The notes beneath the pieces were generated by a model. That model was not told where the DNA came from, ran no database searches, and was given only the letters and a program-made list of their open reading frames with translations. A DNA stretch of 64,000 nucleotides from contig JAUVFR010000006.1 of assembly GCA_030594205.1 (NCBI GenBank), positions 1 to 64,000 of the forward strand. Reading direction: 5' to 3'. This stretch comes from Methanobacteriota archaeon (GTDB lineage Archaea; Thermoplasmatota; Thermoplasmata; RBG-16-68-12; JAJISG01). Both the position numbers and the translations under genes were made by a program. Shown here piece after piece: positions 8,607 through 15,910 of this stretch; positions within the stretch are counted from its first letter, which is position 1; the number at the start of each line of letters is the position of its first letter.

Positions 8607-8876
8607 TCACCTCGCCTTCTTTACCCGGTCCTCAGGTCGGTACCGCAACCGATCCCCGCGCACGATGATGCCCTCGCCCACGGCGAAACGGAAAGTGTTG
8701 CCTGCCTTGGGGACCCGCACCTCCATCCCGTCCGACTCCACGAGAAGGGTGTTCCTCGTTTCATCCACCACCCGACCCCCTACCTCGCGTTGGTTCGGGT
8801 CGGTGGCCTCCACCACCTCCACATCAAGGCCGATGAGCTCGTGCTTGACCAAGTCCTTCCTTCTCGAATCGTTCAC
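8607..8876 (-). CDS. rnp1: ribonuclease P protein component 1 (Rpp29/Pop4)
   Basis: Protein subunit of archaeal RNase P, which removes 5-prime leaders from tRNA precursors. The 89-residue product has the Sm-like barrel pattern of Rpp29: HELIGLDVEVVEATDPNQ, GGRVVDETRNTLLVES, and VGEGIIVRGDRLRYRPEDR at the C terminus. It sits inside the ribosomal protein operon between aIF1 and uS17, as in most Euryarchaeota, which links tRNA maturation to ribosome synthesis. Confidence 0.94.
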   Translation of the reverse strand: MNDSRRKDLVKHELIGLDVEVVEATDPNQREVGGRVVDETRNTLLVESDGMEVRVPKAGNTFRFAVGEGIIVRGDRLRYRPEDRVKKAR

Positions 8877-8877
8877 C

Positions 8878-9174
8878 TCACGTAATCTCCACGTGGTACC
8901 CCAGATCTTGGAGTGTCTGTTCGACCTTCTTACGGTGTTCGCCCTGCAGTTCGATGCGGCCCTTCTTGACGGTACCGCCTGCCGCCACCTTCGTCTTCAG
9001 GGTCCGTGCCAGTTCGTCCAAGTCGACATCCCCGGCATCGAGCCCCTCGACGATGGTCACGACCTTGCCGTACCGCCGCCGGTCGCTCGTAATGCGTATC
9101 CGTTGGGTCTCCTTGGCGATCTCCTCACAGATGCAGATCTCATCAGGGAGCCCGCATGTTGCGCAGATCGCCAT
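8878..9174 (-). CDS. translation initiation factor aIF1 (SUI1 family)
   Basis: Initiation factor that helps select the start codon on the small subunit. The 98-residue product starts with a CATCGLPDEICICEE zinc-type segment (Cys4, Cys7, Cys14, Cys16) typical of archaeal SUI1 proteins. The SUI1 domain follows (RRYGKVVTIVEGLD, LKTKVAAGGTVKKGRIELQG) with the basic RR..GK motif. It abuts the uL29 stop, in its usual place before Rpp29. Confidence 0.94.
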   Translation of the reverse strand: MAICATCGLPDEICICEEIAKETQRIRITSDRRRYGKVVTIVEGLDAGDVDLDELARTLKTKVAAGGTVKKGRIELQGEHRKKVEQTLQDLGYHVEIT

Positions 9175-9426
9175 CTAGGCCCTTTCCTCCTCGTTGGTTT
9201 CCGTCACGGTTTCCTTCACTCCTTTCGATCCTGCCTGTTCAGTAAGGACAGTAAGTACGCGGGAGATGTTCTTCCGAAGGGCCCGGATCTTGCCGGGGCT
9301 GGGCGGGGCACCGCCCATGGCGGCCACCCCCCGCTCGTGCATGAGCTCGTCCCGGAGGTCCTTCAACCGGGACTTCCGTTCTTCGAGAGTCATCTCCCGG
9401 ATTTCCCGCGTCCTCAGGAGGGCCAT
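9175..9426 (-). CDS. rpl29: large ribosomal subunit protein uL29
   Basis: Small two-helix protein at the peptide exit tunnel, 83 residues. REIREMTLEERKSRLKDLRD and GGAPPSPGKIRALRKNISRV are the conserved archaeal segments, including the PGKIR-type loop. The last 15 residues form an acidic tail. The start ATG abuts the uS3 stop and its own stop abuts aIF1, so the three genes are packed without spacers. Confidence 0.95.
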   Translation of the reverse strand: MALLRTREIREMTLEERKSRLKDLRDELMHERGVAAMGGAPPSPGKIRALRKNISRVLTVLTEQAGSKGVKETVTETNEEERA

Positions 9427-10431
9427 CTAGTCCGCCTCCTTTCCCTTCTTGGCCGCAACCGTCTTCTTCTTGCTTGCGGAGGCCTTCTTCTTCGGGGCCT
9501 CCCCCCCGGCGGGTTTCTTCTCGGAGGCCTTCTTGGCGGCGACCTTCTTAGGGGCAGCCTTGGCCTGCTTCGTCTCAGGCGACGGCTTGGTGGGCATCTC
9601 CCCCGGTTCCGCCTTCGAGGGCGCCTCGGGACCGTCCTCCGAGGCCACCTCGGTGGAGTCCAACGCGGGCTCGGGGACCGCCGGTCCCTCGGGCGTGACG
9701 GCGGGCTCTCCTTCGACGGTCGGATCCGCGGCCTTTGGTTCCGCCTCGGGCCCCTCGGGCGTGGCCTCTGTGGGCTCCGCCGGGGCCTCTTCCGTCGGGG
9801 GCGCCTCCTCAGGACCCGAAGGCTCGGCAGGCACCTCAACCGCCACGACCCCGATCTCGTCGGGAAACTTGGCGTTGGGGTCCGTAATCCATACGGTGAC
9901 CCCGATGGTCCCTCGCTTCAATTTGGCCGTGGAGAAGCCCTGGTCGACCCAGAGGTTCTTGGGCTCTCCGTTGTACTTGATATGGCCCGCGTTGAATTTC
10001 TGTGTGCGGTGCCGCTGGCTCGTGAGCTTGCCCGAGAGGCGAATAAGGGCTCCTCTGGCTCCGGACCCCATGATTCGGCGAAGGGTGGAGTGGCCCGCCC
10101 GGCGGAAGTGCCATCCTCGCTCGAGAGCGCTGGCGAGCTTCTCGGCCATGATCTGCGCGTTGATGGCGGGATTGGCTACCTCTTCGACCTCGATCTGGGG
10201 GTTGTCCAGGTCGAAGCCCCGATCCACGTTGTACGTCAGCGCTTTGATGCTCGCGCCCCGACGCCCGATGACGATTCCGGGCCTCTCGGCGAAGAGGGTG
10301 ATTCGGGTTCCCATTGGCGTCCGCTGGATGTCCAGCCCGCCGAAGCCGGCTCGTGCCGTCTCCTGCATGACGTACTCCTTCAGGAGTACTCGCTTGAGGT
10401 TATCCGCCACAATCTTTCGCTCCGATGCCAC
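9427..10431 (-). CDS. rps3: small ribosomal subunit protein uS3 with long low-complexity tail
   Basis: Small-subunit protein at the mRNA entry channel, 334 residues using the GTG at 10431 that overlaps the last base of the uL22 stop. The KH domain with VIGRRGASIKAL is near residues 54-66, and the S3 C-terminal domain follows (GARGALIRLSGKLTSQRHRT). Archaeal uS3 usually ends near residue 200-240; here residues 201-334 are an added tail, first Glu/Pro/Ala-rich and acidic, then a Lys/Ala-rich basic segment reminiscent of histone H1 tails. Confidence 0.95.
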   Translation of the reverse strand: MASERKIVADNLKRVLLKEYVMQETARAGFGGLDIQRTPMGTRITLFAERPGIVIGRRGASIKALTYNVDRGFDLDNPQIEVEEVANPAINAQIMAEKLASALERGWHFRRAGHSTLRRIMGSGARGALIRLSGKLTSQRHRTQKFNAGHIKYNGEPKNLWVDQGFSTAKLKRGTIGVTVWITDPNAKFPDEIGVVAVEVPAEPSGPEEAPPTEEAPAEPTEATPEGPEAEPKAADPTVEGEPAVTPEGPAVPEPALDSTEVASEDGPEAPSKAEPGEMPTKPSPETKQAKAAPKKVAAKKASEKKPAGGEAPKKKASASKKKTVAAKKGKEAD

Positions 10432-10874
10432 TACTCCACCTCCCTCAGGATGACCTCGACATTCGTCATCTCCTTCATCCACGGGCTGCTCCGCCCGAAC
10501 GCCCGGGCCCGGTAGGACTTCACGGGGCGACCGCTATAGGCAGAGATGTGTTGGATGACCATGTTCTCCGTGTCCAGCCCCTTGTACTCGGCGTTCTCCT
10601 CCGCGCTCTCGAGGAGGCGGAGGATGTGCTGGGCCACCTTCACGGGATAGCCGCCGGGACCTACGCCTACCTGATGGGCGACCTCCTTGTTGTGGCGGCC
10701 ATAGGGAATGGCGCGGCGCTTCGCCATCACCTCTTCGAGAAGTCCCTTCGCCACATCCAGGGGTTGTCTGCGCAGGGCGCGACAGACCTCTCGCGCCTTC
10801 TTGGGCGAGATGGGCAGTTCCCGGCCGTAGGCCTTCGCCGTCGTATCCTCGTCTACGTCCTGGGAATAACCCAT
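10431..10874 (-). CDS. rpl22: large ribosomal subunit protein uL22
   Basis: Exit-tunnel protein of the large subunit, 147 residues. Conserved archaeal segments are SPKKAREVCRALRRQPLDVA, the loop region VAHQVGVGPGGYPVKVAQHI, and YKGLDTENMVIQHIS. The C terminus carries the tunnel-side beta hairpin (RARAFGRSSPWMKEMTNVEV). Its TAG stop shares one base with the uS3 start codon. Confidence 0.96.
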   Translation of the reverse strand: MGYSQDVDEDTTAKAYGRELPISPKKAREVCRALRRQPLDVAKGLLEEVMAKRRAIPYGRHNKEVAHQVGVGPGGYPVKVAQHILRLLESAEENAEYKGLDTENMVIQHISAYSGRPVKSYRARAFGRSSPWMKEMTNVEVILREVE

Positions 10875-10883
10875 CGCTCACCC

Positions 10884-11345
10884 CTATTTCAGCGGGAGGA
10901 ACTTGGAGGAACGCGTCGCGCCGACGCCGGGGCCCGAGTGCTTCACCGGCTTCCGCGTCATCGCGAACTCTCCGAGGTAGTGTCCAATCATCTGGGCCCG
11001 AATTTCGAAGGAAACGAACTCCTTCCCGTTGTGAACTGCGACTTTGCGTCCAACGAAGGCGGGGAGAATGGGAATGTCCCGGCGGTGCGTGCGGACCAGC
11101 TCGCCGTCCCCGTCCTGCAGCTTTCGCACGACGACCTGATGCTCCGCGGACAGCTCCCGGCCGTAGGTCCGGCGGACCCGGGCCGGGAGAAGGGGAAGCA
11201 ACTCCCTCAGGCTCATGGCCTGCAGCTCCTCTAGGCTGTGCCCACGGTACGTGAACTCCCGCTTCCGTCGCGCGTCGGCCGCTCCCGCGCGCTTGCGCGC
11301 CCTCCGTCTAGCCGCCTTGGCGGATCCGCTTCCACGCTTCGGCAT
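10884..11345 (-). CDS. rps19: small ribosomal subunit protein uS19
   Basis: Small-subunit head protein, 153 residues from the ATG at 11345, two bases beyond the uL2 stop. An N-terminal Lys/Arg/Ala-rich stretch (residues 1-25) is followed by FTYRGHSLEELQAMSLRELL, a family signature, and by RTHRRDIPILPAFVGRKVAV and GEFAMTRKPVKHSGPGVGAT. The frame is open further upstream but runs antisense through uL2. Nine bases separate it from uL22. Confidence 0.95.
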   Translation of the reverse strand: MPKRGSGSAKAARRRARKRAGAADARRKREFTYRGHSLEELQAMSLRELLPLLPARVRRTYGRELSAEHQVVVRKLQDGDGELVRTHRRDIPILPAFVGRKVAVHNGKEFVSFEIRAQMIGHYLGEFAMTRKPVKHSGPGVGATRSSKFLPLK

Positions 11346-11347
11346 GG

Positions 11348-12061
11348 CTATACCCTCCTTCCTCTCGCCTTCTTCTTCCGCTTCTGCGGAGAGAGGCGAC
11401 CGACCTTCCGCCCGGGGGGCGCGTTCCGCGAGACCGTGCTCGGCCTCCCCACGTGCTGATGGCTCCCGCCACCATGGGGGTGCGCGACGGCATTCATGGC
11501 CACGCCTCGGACCTTGAAGGCCGCTTTGGCCGTGCTCCGGAACGCATTCACCTTCTTCCCCGCCTTCGCGAAGGGCTTCTCTCGCTGGCCGGACCCGGCT
11601 ACCACGCCGACCTGGGCTCGGCATGCGGGGTCGAGATCCTTGAACTCCCCCGAAGGAAGCTGAATCACGGTCTGGGTGCCGCGAGAGACGACGGCGGCTG
11701 CGGTACCCGCGGCGCGACAGAGTTTCCCGCCATCTCCGGGCTTGAGCTCGATGTTGCAGACGAGGGTGCCCTCAGGGAGGCCGCCAATCTCCACGATATG
11801 CCCCCGCTCGATCTCGCCCGCACCCACGAGTACTTCCTGACCCTCGGCGAGCCCTTCGGGCGCGAGAAGAAGAAACTCGCCCTCCTTGAATCGAACACGG
11901 GCCAAGGGAGCGCTTCGCCCGGGGGCGTGGAGGATCTTGGTCACGAGGCCCGAGCCTTCTCGCAGTGAGGGCAACGAAACGGCACCGGCATGCCGATGGC
12001 TGGGGGATCGGAACGTAGGCGATCCGCGCCCTCTGCGCTGAGCGATGATCTTCTTTCCCAT
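11348..12061 (-). CDS. rpl2: large ribosomal subunit protein uL2
   Basis: Peptidyl-transferase-region protein, 237 residues. N terminus MGKKIIAQRRGRGSPTFRSP is archaeal; the OB and SH3-like domains contain GEIERGHIVEIGGLPEGTLV and GDGGKLCRAAGTAA. The functional loop VRGVAMNAVAHPHGGGSHQ near residue 190 carries the conserved His of the family. It follows uL23 after nine bases. Confidence 0.97.
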   Translation of the reverse strand: MGKKIIAQRRGRGSPTFRSPSHRHAGAVSLPSLREGSGLVTKILHAPGRSAPLARVRFKEGEFLLLAPEGLAEGQEVLVGAGEIERGHIVEIGGLPEGTLVCNIELKPGDGGKLCRAAGTAAAVVSRGTQTVIQLPSGEFKDLDPACRAQVGVVAGSGQREKPFAKAGKKVNAFRSTAKAAFKVRGVAMNAVAHPHGGGSHQHVGRPSTVSRNAPPGRKVGRLSPQKRKKKARGRRV

Positions 12062-12070
12062 GAAACACCT

Positions 12071-12358
12071 TCAAAACACGCCTATCCGCATGCCGATCTC
12101 CTCTGCCGAGGAGGCGGCTTGCAGCTTGATAATGGCATGTTTTCCGTCTTTCTTCGTATGGGTATTCACCTTTTCTACTTTGGCCTCAAAGAGGGACTCA
12201 AAGGCCTGCCGAATCTCCGTCTTCGTGGCGTCTCGCCGTACCACGAATTCCAGCCGGTTGCCATCCTTGAAGTCCTGGGACGCCGTGCCGGAGAGGTAGT
12301 TGAGGGACTTCTCCGTCACGATGGGATAGAGCAACACGCCGTGGGGGTCTTCGATCAT
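12071..12358 (-). CDS. rpl23: large ribosomal subunit protein uL23
   Basis: Exit-port protein that docks SRP and other nascent-chain factors, 95 residues. LLYPIVTEKSLNYL and NRLEFVVRRDATKTEIRQAF are the conserved blocks; the C-terminal KVEKVNTHTKKDGKHAIIKL carries the basic loop. The start ATG overlaps the uL4 TGA stop by four bases. Confidence 0.95.
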   Translation of the reverse strand: MIEDPHGVLLYPIVTEKSLNYLSGTASQDFKDGNRLEFVVRRDATKTEIRQAFESLFEAKVEKVNTHTKKDGKHAIIKLQAASSAEEIGMRIGVF

Positions 12359-13368
12359 GGCCAGTCTCCGAGTTCATCAAGGGCATTCTTGCTGAAGAGG
12401 GTGAGCCTCCCCGGCATGCCGCCGGGGGCGAGGACTTCCGCGTTGATCCCCTGCGGTTCCTGGATTTCCACGCCCGGGAGGTTGGCGAAGGCGCGGCGGC
12501 CCACGGCCTCTCGCGTAAGCACGACCAACGGCCCCTTCGGCCTGCGATAACGCCGCCCCCGCATGGTCCCCCGCCCCGCCCGGACCTTGCGTCCGGACGC
12601 CCGGGCCAGGTCCTCGTCGACCCCGAGCCGTTGGAATAGCTCCAGGGCCTGCGCGGTGTCGGTGAGCTCTTCCACCTTCTCCTCAAGGATGATGGGGAGC
12701 GAGAGATCCTCCGGGAAGAGGTGCCCCCTCCGCCGTACCCAGGCGGGATCTGCCGTGGCGGCGAGAGCGGATGCTCGGGCAAGGCGTCGCTCCTTCTTGT
12801 TCAGTTTCTTCTTCCAGTCTCGATCCGGACGGGGGGGGTGGGCGCGCCGTCCGCCGACGGTGCCCGGGGACTGCGCTCCTCGACCGCCGCGTCCCTTCAA
12901 GCGGGGAACGCGCGACACGCCCCGCCCCTTGCCCCACCCCTCCACGGCGTGGCGGAGGCCAGCCCTAGGCGCCGGTCCGTAAGGCTGCCGACGGTTGGCC
13001 TGGAACGCGCTCACCGCACGCCGAATCGCGTCCGGTCGCACCTCGTGCCCAAAGACGGGTGGCAAGTCGATCGCTTTCACCGGCTTGCCCTTCACGGAGT
13101 AGAGGTATACCTGTCCCCTCCCTCGCTTCGGGCGTCGGGTGGGCTTCTCCTCTCCCTCCTCTCCCTCCTCTCCCTCCTCTTCGAGGACAAGGTACTCCTC
13201 CCCCTTCAACGCCTCGAGGATACGCTTTCGCAGCTCGGGAACCGTGCCGGAGGCGTCCAGATTCAAGGCCTCTGCCCACTCCTGGAGCCGGGCCTTGCGG
13301 GCACGTCGCACATCCTTCGGCTCGATGTCGGGGCGGGCGCGCTCCTCGTCGCTGGCCTTCTTCGCCAC
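12355..13368 (-). CDS. rpl4: large ribosomal subunit protein uL4 with N-terminal SAP-like domain
   Basis: Exit-tunnel protein of the large subunit. The GTG at 13368, one base after the uL3 stop, gives 337 residues against about 250-260 for a typical archaeal uL4. The excess is at the N terminus: residues 23-57 form a SAP-like helix-loop-helix (ARKARLQEWAEALNL then VPELRKRILEAL), followed by an acidic Glu/Gly linker at 60-75. The uL4 core starts near residue 86 (GQVYLYSVKGKPVKAIDLP) and continues with the rRNA-binding loop (GLRHAVEGWGKGRGVSRVPR) and GTMRGRRYRRPKGPLVVL. The SAP-like part closely resembles that of eL32 in the same operon. Confidence 0.94.
   Translation of the reverse strand: MAKKASDEERARPDIEPKDVRRARKARLQEWAEALNLDASGTVPELRKRILEALKGEEYLVLEEEGEEGEEGEEKPTRRPKRGRGQVYLYSVKGKPVKAIDLPPVFGHEVRPDAIRRAVSAFQANRRQPYGPAPRAGLRHAVEGWGKGRGVSRVPRLKGRGGRGAQSPGTVGGRRAHPPRPDRDWKKKLNKKERRLARASALAATADPAWVRRRGHLFPEDLSLPIILEEKVEELTDTAQALELFQRLGVDEDLARASGRKVRAGRGTMRGRRYRRPKGPLVVLTREAVGRRAFANLPGVEIQEPQGINAEVLAPGGMPGRLTLFSKNALDELGDWP
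13146..13182 (-). repeat. rpl4: nine-base tandem repeat coding the acidic linker of uL4
   Basis: About three to four copies of a 9-base unit (ctccctcct on the plus strand) lie in the region coding the Glu/Gly linker between the SAP-like domain and the uL4 core. Because the unit is a multiple of three, copy-number change would lengthen or shorten the linker without a frameshift. Confidence 0.7.
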
Positions 13369-13369
13369 G

Positions 13370-14368
13370 CTAAGCCCCCTGTTTCGACGTGAGGGAGACG
13401 TACGCAAACTCGGGCTCTTCGACGACCTTCGGCTTGCGGGCCCGCATGGGGTCCCGCAGGCGCACGAGACGCTTGGTCGGTCCGGGAACGGAGCCCTTCA
13501 CGATAAGGAAGGCGTTCCGGAGCTCCCCATACCGGAGGAAACCCCCAGCGGGATTGATCTCCGTGGGGTCGTCTCCGATCTTCAGAACGAGCTTGTTGTA
13601 CTCCGTTCGCTGGTGGTACCCCATCTGTCCTGCCTGGGGGACGGTGGGACGGGTGTAGCCCGGTTTGAAGGTTCCCAGGGTCCCGACCCGACGCCGAATC
13701 TTGCTGTCCTTGTGACTTAGGATCTTGATGCCCCAGCGCTGCACGGCCCCCTGGAACCCCTTCGCCTTGGTAACCGCCGCCACGTCCACGAGCCGTCCGT
13801 CCTCGGCGAAGTCGTGGACGGTCACCTCCTTTCCCAATTGCTCCCGAGCGTATGCGAGGCGCTCGGCCACCGTCCCCCCTCCGACCCGGGTCTCCATGAT
13901 GTCGGGAGCCTTCTTCGGAACGCCCGACACCAGGCGCGGTTGGGTGTACGTGAGAACCCGGATCTCGTCGAGGGACTCGGGGTCGAAGCGATCCCAGTCG
14001 GCGGTCGCCTTCCTCTTCGCCACCGGGCGGCGGCGGCCGAGTTCGCGATCGAGGTCGGAGCTCCACACCTCGCCGCGAGCCTGCAACCCCGAGGGACCGT
14101 CCTCGTAGAGGCGGACCGCCCCGACCTTCATCGGCGGCGTCTCCACGACGGTGACGGGGACCTGAATCTCCTGGCCGCTACTGGGGCTGTTGGGATTGAA
14201 GTCGACGAGGAGGACATGGGTCATGCCGGCCTTGTAGCCGGCGAAGGATTGGATGCGAGGGCTTCCGCTGACTTCGGGCCATGAGGCGAAATGGGGGACC
14301 TCCTTGCGGGCCCGTTTCCGCGGCGAATAGGCCATGGACCCGCGGCGGGGCCGGTGGACTTTCGGCAT
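13370..14368 (-). CDS. rpl3: large ribosomal subunit protein uL3
   Basis: First gene of the operon and an early assembly protein of the large subunit. The ATG at 14368 yields 332 residues beginning MPKVHRPRRGSMAYSPRKRA, the typical archaeal N terminus; an earlier in-frame ATG at 14497 lies upstream of the predicted transcription start and gives no family similarity. The tip loop is visible (KGFQGAVQRWGIKILSHKDS, YTRPTVPQAGQMGYHQRTEY), as is the N-terminal FAGYKAGMTHVLLVD. A TATA-like box lies about 140 bases upstream, leaving a leader of roughly 115 bases with a small hairpin. Confidence 0.95.
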   Translation of the reverse strand: MPKVHRPRRGSMAYSPRKRARKEVPHFASWPEVSGSPRIQSFAGYKAGMTHVLLVDFNPNSPSSGQEIQVPVTVVETPPMKVGAVRLYEDGPSGLQARGEVWSSDLDRELGRRRPVAKRKATADWDRFDPESLDEIRVLTYTQPRLVSGVPKKAPDIMETRVGGGTVAERLAYAREQLGKEVTVHDFAEDGRLVDVAAVTKAKGFQGAVQRWGIKILSHKDSKIRRRVGTLGTFKPGYTRPTVPQAGQMGYHQRTEYNKLVLKIGDDPTEINPAGGFLRYGELRNAFLIVKGSVPGPTKRLVRLRDPMRARKPKVVEEPEFAYVSLTSKQGA

Positions 14369-14381
14369 GCTTCCTCTGCGC

Positions 14382-14398
14382 GGGGAGCAGGGCTCCCC
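14382..14398 (-). promoter_or_regulatory. hairpin in the uL3 operon leader
   Basis: A perfect 7-base inverted repeat (ggggagc / gctcccc) with a three-base loop lies 14-30 bases upstream of the uL3 start codon, inside the predicted untranslated leader. Ribosomal protein operons are often controlled by a product binding the leader; whether this hairpin does so is inference only. Confidence 0.35.
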
Positions 14399-14506
14399 GG
14401 CCGGGTCGTGACGCTTCTCGCGGTCCAGAACCCTCGGGCCGCGGTGTTGGGGCGTTCCCTTTCCCAGGGCGTCTGACCCGGCTCGCCCCCGTTTCATGAG
14501 TGGGGT

Positions 14507-14515
14507 CTATTTAAT
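14507..14515 (-). promoter_or_regulatory. TATA-like box of the ribosomal protein operon
   Basis: On the minus strand the sequence reads attaaatag, a good match to an archaeal TATA box. Transcription would start about 25 bases further, near 14485, giving a leader of about 115 bases before uL3. It stands back to back with the promoter of the first small GTPase gene. Confidence 0.6.
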
Positions 14516-14590
14516 CGTTGGCGTGTGGGGAGAAGGAGCCCCCGAACCCGGGCGCCAGCGGTTTTCGGCCCTGATAACACTAGCCGAACG

Positions 14591-14598
14591 TTTATATG
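14591..14598 (+). promoter_or_regulatory. TATA-like box for the first small GTPase gene
   Basis: The box tttatatg is centred about 34 bases before the GTPase start codon at 14628. A start of transcription 25 bases downstream leaves a leader of only about 10 bases. Confidence 0.6.
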
Positions 14599-14627
14599 TG
14601 CACCCCTTGGAGGGGGGAACGAGGGTC

Positions 14628-15191
14628 ATGCCGGGCAAGAGGATGAAGATGAAGGTGTGCCTCGTAGGGGAGGCCGCCGTGGGGAAGACCAGCCTCATCC
14701 GCCGGTTCGTTCACGACGACTTCGACGACAAGTACATTCAAACCTTGGGGACCAAGGTCTCCAAGAAAGAGATCGCCCTCGACGTCCCGAAGCACGGGGA
14801 GTTCACCGTGGACATGACCGTCTGGGACATCATGGGACAGAAGGGCTTCCGCGAGCTCCTCAAAGATGCCTACTTTTACGGGGCCAAGGGCATCATCGCA
14901 GGGTGTGACCTCACCCGGAAGGCCACCCTCGACGACCTCGACGACTGGATCGAGGGGGTCTACAGCGTCACCGGTCGGGTGCCCATCGAAATCTTCGCCA
15001 ACAAGGCGGACCTCAAGGAGAAGTGGGAGCTCACCGAGAAGGAGGTGGAGCAGTTCTCCAAGGCCTACGACTCCCCCTACCACTTCACCAGCGCGAAGAC
15101 GGGGGACAGCGTGGAGGAGGCCTTCCGCAACCTTGCCGCGCGGATCGCCTCGGAGCGCCTCGCCGATCGCCCGGCCACGGTCAAGGCCTGA
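14628..15191 (+). CDS. Ras-like small GTPase (first of five)
   Basis: A 187-residue single-domain GTPase of the Ras/Rab/Arf-like superfamily, predicted cytoplasmic. Motifs in order: G1 GEAAVGKTS (residues 14-22), G2 Thr in the segment YIQTLGTKVSKKE, G3 WDIMGQKG, G4 NKAD and G5 TSAKTG. The hallmark Ras G3 Gln is replaced by other residues in WDIMG-QKG numbering, so intrinsic GTPase activity cannot be assumed. ATG 14628 is chosen because it follows the TATA-like box at a leaderless spacing; the Met six residues later is an alternative. It heads a row of three paralogues, each with its own promoter-like sequence. Its partners are unknown. Confidence 0.93.
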   Translation: MPGKRMKMKVCLVGEAAVGKTSLIRRFVHDDFDDKYIQTLGTKVSKKEIALDVPKHGEFTVDMTVWDIMGQKGFRELLKDAYFYGAKGIIAGCDLTRKATLDDLDDWIEGVYSVTGRVPIEIFANKADLKEKWELTEKEVEQFSKAYDSPYHFTSAKTGDSVEEAFRNLAARIASERLADRPATVKA

Positions 15192-15236
15192 CGGACCCCC
15201 AGAATCTAAAATCACGGGTGATAGGCTCGTGGTGGC

Positions 15237-15245
15237 TTTTATCTG
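15237..15245 (+). promoter_or_regulatory. TATA-like box for the second small GTPase gene
   Basis: The sequence ttttatctg lies about 25-33 bases before the ATG at 15270, the spacing expected for a leaderless archaeal transcript. It suggests that the second GTPase can be transcribed separately from the first. Confidence 0.45.
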
Positions 15246-15269
15246 CTAAGGGACCCAAGCGCAACTGGG

Positions 15270-15806
15270 ATGCCGGTCCTCCTCCCTCCCAAGGAACAGG
15301 TCCTGAAGCTGAAGGTCTGCTTCGTCGGGGAGTTCGCCGTGGGGAAGACCAGCTTGGTCAACCGGTTCGCTCACGACACCTTTCAGGGCCGCTACATGGC
15401 CACCATCGGGGCCAAGATACAGAAGGTGGACCTGAAGGTCGACCAATCCAGGGTCATCATGACGCTCTGGGACATCATGGGAGAAAAGGGCTTCCGCGAG
15501 CTGCTGCGGGAGGCCTATTTCGAGGGGGCGAACGGCCTCGTTGCGGTCTGCGACCTGACGCGTCCGGCCAGCTTGTTGGACTTGGAGGAATGGATCGCCG
15601 CGGTCTATCGCATCGCGGGACGAATCCCCCTCGTCATTGTGGCCAACAAGGCCGACCTAACCGAGCATGCCGTCGTCACAGAGGAGGAGGTCCAGGCGTT
15701 TGCTCGGCGACACGACTGCGAGTCTTACATCACCAGCGCGAAGACCGGAGAGGGCGTCGGTGAGACCTTCCTGGCCATCGGGCGTGGAATGGCCCGACTG
15801 GCGTGA
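15270..15806 (+). CDS. Ras-like small GTPase (second of five)
   Basis: A 178-residue small GTPase paralogue. Motifs: G1 GEFAVGKTSLVNRF near residues 19-32, G3 WDIMGEKGFREL, G4 NKADL and G5 TSAKTGEGVG. The switch I Thr lies in YMATIGAKIQKVD. It is transcribed in the same direction as the neighbours, 78 bases after the first GTPase gene. No C-terminal cysteine prenylation motif is visible, so membrane attachment by lipid is unlikely. The function is not known; archaeal homologues have been proposed to act with roadblock/longin-type regulators. Confidence 0.92.
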   Translation: MPVLLPPKEQVLKLKVCFVGEFAVGKTSLVNRFAHDTFQGRYMATIGAKIQKVDLKVDQSRVIMTLWDIMGEKGFRELLREAYFEGANGLVAVCDLTRPASLLDLEEWIAAVYRIAGRIPLVIVANKADLTEHAVVTEEEVQAFARRHDCESYITSAKTGEGVGETFLAIGRGMARLA

Positions 15807-15861
15807 CCCGCGGGGCAACTTGGGGCCCCAGATATCGGGCATGATAACGGAGTCTATAGGG

Positions 15862-15870
15862 TTTTATAAC
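15862..15870 (+). promoter_or_regulatory. TATA-like box for the third small GTPase gene
   Basis: The sequence ttttataac lies about 45 bases before the ATG at 15911 in a locally AT-rich gap between the second and third GTPase genes, predicting a leader of about 20 bases. Confidence 0.5.
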
Positions 15871-15910
15871 TCGACCCAAAGTAGCTCAGACTGCGCGTGG
15901 GGCGTGTTCG

